Of a stretch of 64,000 bases of DNA, positions 61,622 to 64,000 are shown piece by piece. The stretch's first letter is position 1; every line of letters begins with the position of its first letter. Position numbers and translations under genes: made by a program. This stretch comes from Halopiger xanaduensis SH-6. GTDB taxonomy: Archaea; Halobacteriota; Halobacteria; Halobacteriales; Natrialbaceae. Location of the stretch: contig NC_015667.1 in assembly GCF_000217715.1 (NCBI RefSeq), positions 62,001-126,000 on the forward strand, written 5' to 3'. The notes below the pieces were generated by a model. That model searched no databases. It saw only the letters and a list, made by a program, of their open reading frames with translations, and had not been told where the DNA came from.

Positions 61622-62356
61622 ATGAGTCTATACGAAGCGTCTTTTCGGTTGAAACACGAGTGTCCGTACCGGGAGATTTCGGAACGTTACCCGGACCTAA
61701 CGATACGTGAGTGGTACCTGAGTGACTGTCAGGTACTCGAAATTACCTCGGCAGAGGTACCGACCGACGACCTGCTCGAGGAGATCGACAGGATCGGAAC
61801 GATCCTTCACGAGTCGATCGACGACTCGGGTCTCCACGTCATCACCCAATCGTGTCTCTGCTCGCTCGAGGGGTCGATCCTCGAGCGGTTCGAGGAACAC
61901 GATTGCCTCTACCAGCCGCCGACGATTCACCGCCAGGGCTGGGAACACTACACGGTGATCGCGTTCGACGAATCTGACGTTCGAGACTTGTTTCGGGATC
62001 TGGAGGCGGATCGAGATATCGAACTGCTCTCCAAGACCGCTATCGCAGAACAGAGAATCCCGCACAGTATGTTGGCACCGGTCGATCGATTGTTCGAAGA
62101 CCTCACCGACCGCCAGCTGGCGGCGCTACAGTTGGCGCTAGAGAACGGCTACTACGAACAGCCGCGACAGACATCGCTTCGGGATCTGGCCTCGCAGACG
62201 TCTGTCGCCCGCTCGACCTACGAGGAGCACCTCCGGAAGGCGGAGAACAAGCTCATGGCGAACGCCGGAACGTACCTGCGATTGGTGACGTCAGGGACTG
62301 AGGCGGATCCGCTGGGTACAAGTCAAGCGGAAGTGCCCGAACAGCGGGCCAACTGA
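61622..62356 (+). CDS. HTH-10 (Bat-type) transcription regulator
   Basis: 244 residues. The N-terminal ~170 residues are a sensory part with scattered Cys/His (CPYREISERYPD, DDSGLHVITQSCLCSLEG, EEHDCLYQPPTIHRQGWEHY), possibly redox or metal-responsive. The C-terminal HTH-10 is complete: LTDRQLAALQLALENGYYEQ, LRDLASQTSVARSTYEEHLR. Such proteins are haloarchaeal activators/repressors. Divergent to the persulfide operon, it probably responds to sulfur or thiol stress (inference). Confidence 0.9.
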   Translation: MSLYEASFRLKHECPYREISERYPDLTIREWYLSDCQVLEITSAEVPTDDLLEEIDRIGTILHESIDDSGLHVITQSCLCSLEGSILERFEEHDCLYQPPTIHRQGWEHYTVIAFDESDVRDLFRDLEADRDIELLSKTAIAEQRIPHSMLAPVDRLFEDLTDRQLAALQLALENGYYEQPRQTSLRDLASQTSVARSTYEEHLRKAENKLMANAGTYLRLVTSGTEADPLGTSQAEVPEQRAN

Positions 62357-62681
62357 TCGATCGGTCGTCGAACGCATCGGTTTTCGACGGCTCGATTCAC
62401 AGTTATCTACGCGATCCCGTTACAGCGGGTCAGCCGCCGTCACCACCCCGATGTCGAGTCGCCGTATCTCGCCGAGTACGCTCTCCTCTGGGTTTGTTCC
62501 GTCAGTATCGATGTGTTCAGACGCGAGGTGCTAGCCGGCCGTGCGGACGGATCGATGTGATAGAGACGGGTGACGAGTACGCGAAGTCGAACCGGTTCCG
62601 TCACTGTCGCGGTCGCGTCTCGCACTGTTTGAGGCGGATGACACCCCTGTTCTTCATGCTAATTGCGGGCGTTCGTTCTGT
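62357..62681. other. Intergenic stretch, nothing recognised
   Basis: About 325 bp with short shadow frames only. No repeat, hairpin or promoter can be named with confidence, apart from expected promoter DNA for the next (decayed) gene. Confidence 0.25.
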
Positions 62682-63125
62682 ATGGATCGAGTCGAGTACG
62701 TCTACACGATCGGGATAACCGACGAAGAGGTCGAAGACCGCCTCGAGCGCGTTGATTCCGGGGTGCTCGTGCTCGCGGCCGACGGCGACGCGTACGCGGT
62801 TCCCGCCGCACACCACTACGACGCGGACTCGCTCTAGGTCCGACTGTCAACCGACAGTTCGAGTACGAATCTCTCGTATCTCGAGGAAACGGAGACAGCA
62901 TGTATCACGGTGTACGACGTTAGCGGATCCGGCGACTCCTGGAGCATCGTCGTCACCGGACCACTTCGAAAGCTGACCGGGCGAGAGCGGGCGCAGTTCG
63001 ACGAGACGGCGGTCAACGAGTCCTTCCTCGAACTTTAGATTTGCGACGAGGACGTCGCAGCGGTCGACCTCGAGATCTACGAATTGGAGATGGAATCGAT
63101 TACCGGTCGGCGGACCGGCGACTGA
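62682..63125 (+). pseudogene. Pyridoxamine 5'-phosphate oxidase-like gene with two in-frame amber codons
   Basis: From ATG 62682-62684 to TGA 63123-63125 one frame of 147 codons is preserved: VEYVYTIGITDEEVEDRLER, VLAADGDAYAVPAAHHYDAD, then TAG at 62835-62837; STNLSYLEETETACITVYDV, GDSWSIVVTGPLRKLTGRER, NESFLEL, TAG at 63036-63038; then DEDVAAVDLEIYELEMESIT and GRRTGD. Both stops sit where an aromatic or Arg codon is expected. No frameshift is present. Same family as the two genes at 41041 and 41697. Confidence 0.8.
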
Positions 63126-63285
63126 CGCGAACGGTCGGATGGTACTGCCCCGGTCCAGAGGTCGATGTCCGGCGAGGCTCTCACGGTCTCTGTGGGATCC
63201 ACGGTGAGGAGGATCACGCTGGCTACAGCGAATCAATGCTACCGATTTACGTTCGCTCTCGTCGCAGTGATTGGGTGACAGAGAG

Positions 63286-64000
63286 ATGTTACGAAACGCC
63301 TTCGCGAGCGATCCGTCAGTTGAGACCGACTCGTCGATGCTGATCGACCGGCACTTACCCAAGTACGACGTCACGACGATCCGACACGTGGTCGTCGACG
63401 CCGACCCCGAGACGACGTACGAGGCGATGCTCACCGCCGACCTGCTGGACACCGGGCCGATCGTCCGCGCCCTCGGAGCGCTGCGAAACGCACCGACGGT
63501 AATCGCGCGCCGGATTCGAGGGAGTTCCGGGGCGCCACCGCCCGATCGGATGCGGTTCATCGACGTTCCTGAGACCGACGAGTGGATGCTGCTCGACGAA
63601 ACATATGGCGAGGAGTTCGTCTTCGGTGCGATCGGGAAGTTCTGGCGACCGGCGATCGAGTGGCGACAGGTGGAGTCCGACGAGTTCTCGGCGTTCGACG
63701 AGCCGGGGTACGCGAAACTCGCGATCGGCCTGTCCATCCGGCCGTACGGCGAGGACCGGACGCTGTTGTCCTACGAGGCGCGCACTGCGACGACCGACGA
63801 CCGCGCCCACCGGAACTTCCGCCGGTACTGGCGCGTCATCGGTCCGTTCGCGGGCTACCTGATGTCGCGCACGCTCAAGCGTATTGCGGCCGACGCGGAA
63901 GCCCATAGGAGTCGGAAATCGCCGGAGACGGATACCGATGCCGGAGACGAAGACCAAGACCGCTCGAGCCGACTCATCCGAGGCACCATCGCGACCGCCG
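63286..64000 (+). CDS. SRPBCC/polyketide-cyclase-like protein (3' end cut by window)
   Basis: 238 codons visible from ATG 63286-63288. Lipid/small-molecule pocket fold hints: HLPKYDVTTIRHVVVDADPE, YEAMLTADLLDTGPIVRALG, DRMRFIDVPETDEWMLLDET, then GKFWRPAIEWRQVESDEF, FDEPGYAKLAIGLSIRPYGE, RTLLSYEARTATTDDRAHRN and FRRYWRVIGPFAGYLMSRTL. This matches haloarchaeal proteins annotated as SRPBCC or DUF2867-like in overall plan. An acidic/charged tail follows. Ligand unknown; the end lies beyond the window. Confidence 0.6.
   Translation, partial: MLRNAFASDPSVETDSSMLIDRHLPKYDVTTIRHVVVDADPETTYEAMLTADLLDTGPIVRALGALRNAPTVIARRIRGSSGAPPPDRMRFIDVPETDEWMLLDETYGEEFVFGAIGKFWRPAIEWRQVESDEFSAFDEPGYAKLAIGLSIRPYGEDRTLLSYEARTATTDDRAHRNFRRYWRVIGPFAGYLMSRTLKRIAADAEAHRSRKSPETDTDAGDEDQDRSSRLIRGTIATA

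Noticed and set aside
22530-63038. Amber (TAG) recoding, for example pyrrolysine, to explain the three internal TAG codons
   Set aside because: TAG ends clearly intact genes here (DtxR at 5862-5864, NAPRTase at 39187-39189), no pylT/pylS is visible, and expected residues at the sites are not lysine-like.
1-64000. CRISPR arrays, tRNA or rRNA genes
   Set aside because: No regularly spaced repeats with unique spacers, and no tRNA-like cloverleaf or rRNA core sequence was noticed on either strand.

Overview
The window looks like haloarchaeal DNA, probably of the Natrialbales type. Its proteins are very acidic and GC-rich in codon use. It carries Tat-lipobox secreted proteins, an Orc1/Cdc6 initiator with origin recognition boxes, a Bat-type HTH-10 regulator, a halocyanin-like cupredoxin and a DtxR/FeoA metal regulator. 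I see no tRNA, rRNA or CRISPR array. The replication, partition and toxin-antitoxin genes suggest a megaplasmid, or a plasmid integrated into a chromosome.

Layout. (1) 1-1949: an Mrr-like nuclease with zinc ribbon and membrane end (cut by the window) and an HTH-HNH endonuclease. (2) 2088-5864: a metal-uptake operon (binding lipoprotein, ATPase, permease, DtxR regulator) behind a perfect 16-bp palindrome. (3) 5921-11251: a plasmid-type accessory module (DUF932-like, DUF6610-like, ArdC-like metallopeptidase and small unknown proteins). Six of its genes are preceded by the same T-tract/G-rich element, and a 42-bp inverted repeat occurs four times in and near the module. (4) 11271-13648: a replication origin, with orc1/cdc6 flanked on both sides by eight ORB-like repeats. 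(5) 13679-17727: plasmid maintenance and debris: a decayed polB end, a PIN-type toxin-antitoxin pair, a parA operon behind nested palindromes, and a possible IS605-type end. (6) 17764-25611: thiol and sulfur genes (two thioredoxin-reductase-like flavoproteins, thioredoxin, rhodaneses, a rhodanese/metallo-beta-lactamase fusion) mixed with broken genes. (7) 25800-58421: a stress island with 15 universal-stress (Usp) loci carrying 21 Usp domains, interspersed with CBS, two DUF2267, two PNPOx-like, halocyanin, SOUL, PAC2, sulfatase, nucleotidyltransferase, TreT-like glycosyltransferase, NAPRTase, glycerol dehydrogenase and an ABC-2 exporter. (8) 58923-64000: an MFS carrier and a second rhodanese/MBL fusion divergent from an HTH-10 regulator, then a PNPOx pseudogene with two amber codons and a partial SRPBCC-like protein.

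How it fits together: Usp, CBS, DUF2267 and PNPOx genes plus thiol and persulfide handling suggest a dormancy, redox or low-oxygen survival island, loosely like the mycobacterial DosR set; this is inference. The replicon module in the left third would propagate it. At least eight decayed genes (several by one nonsense codon or one frameshift) suggest recent mobility and relaxed selection.
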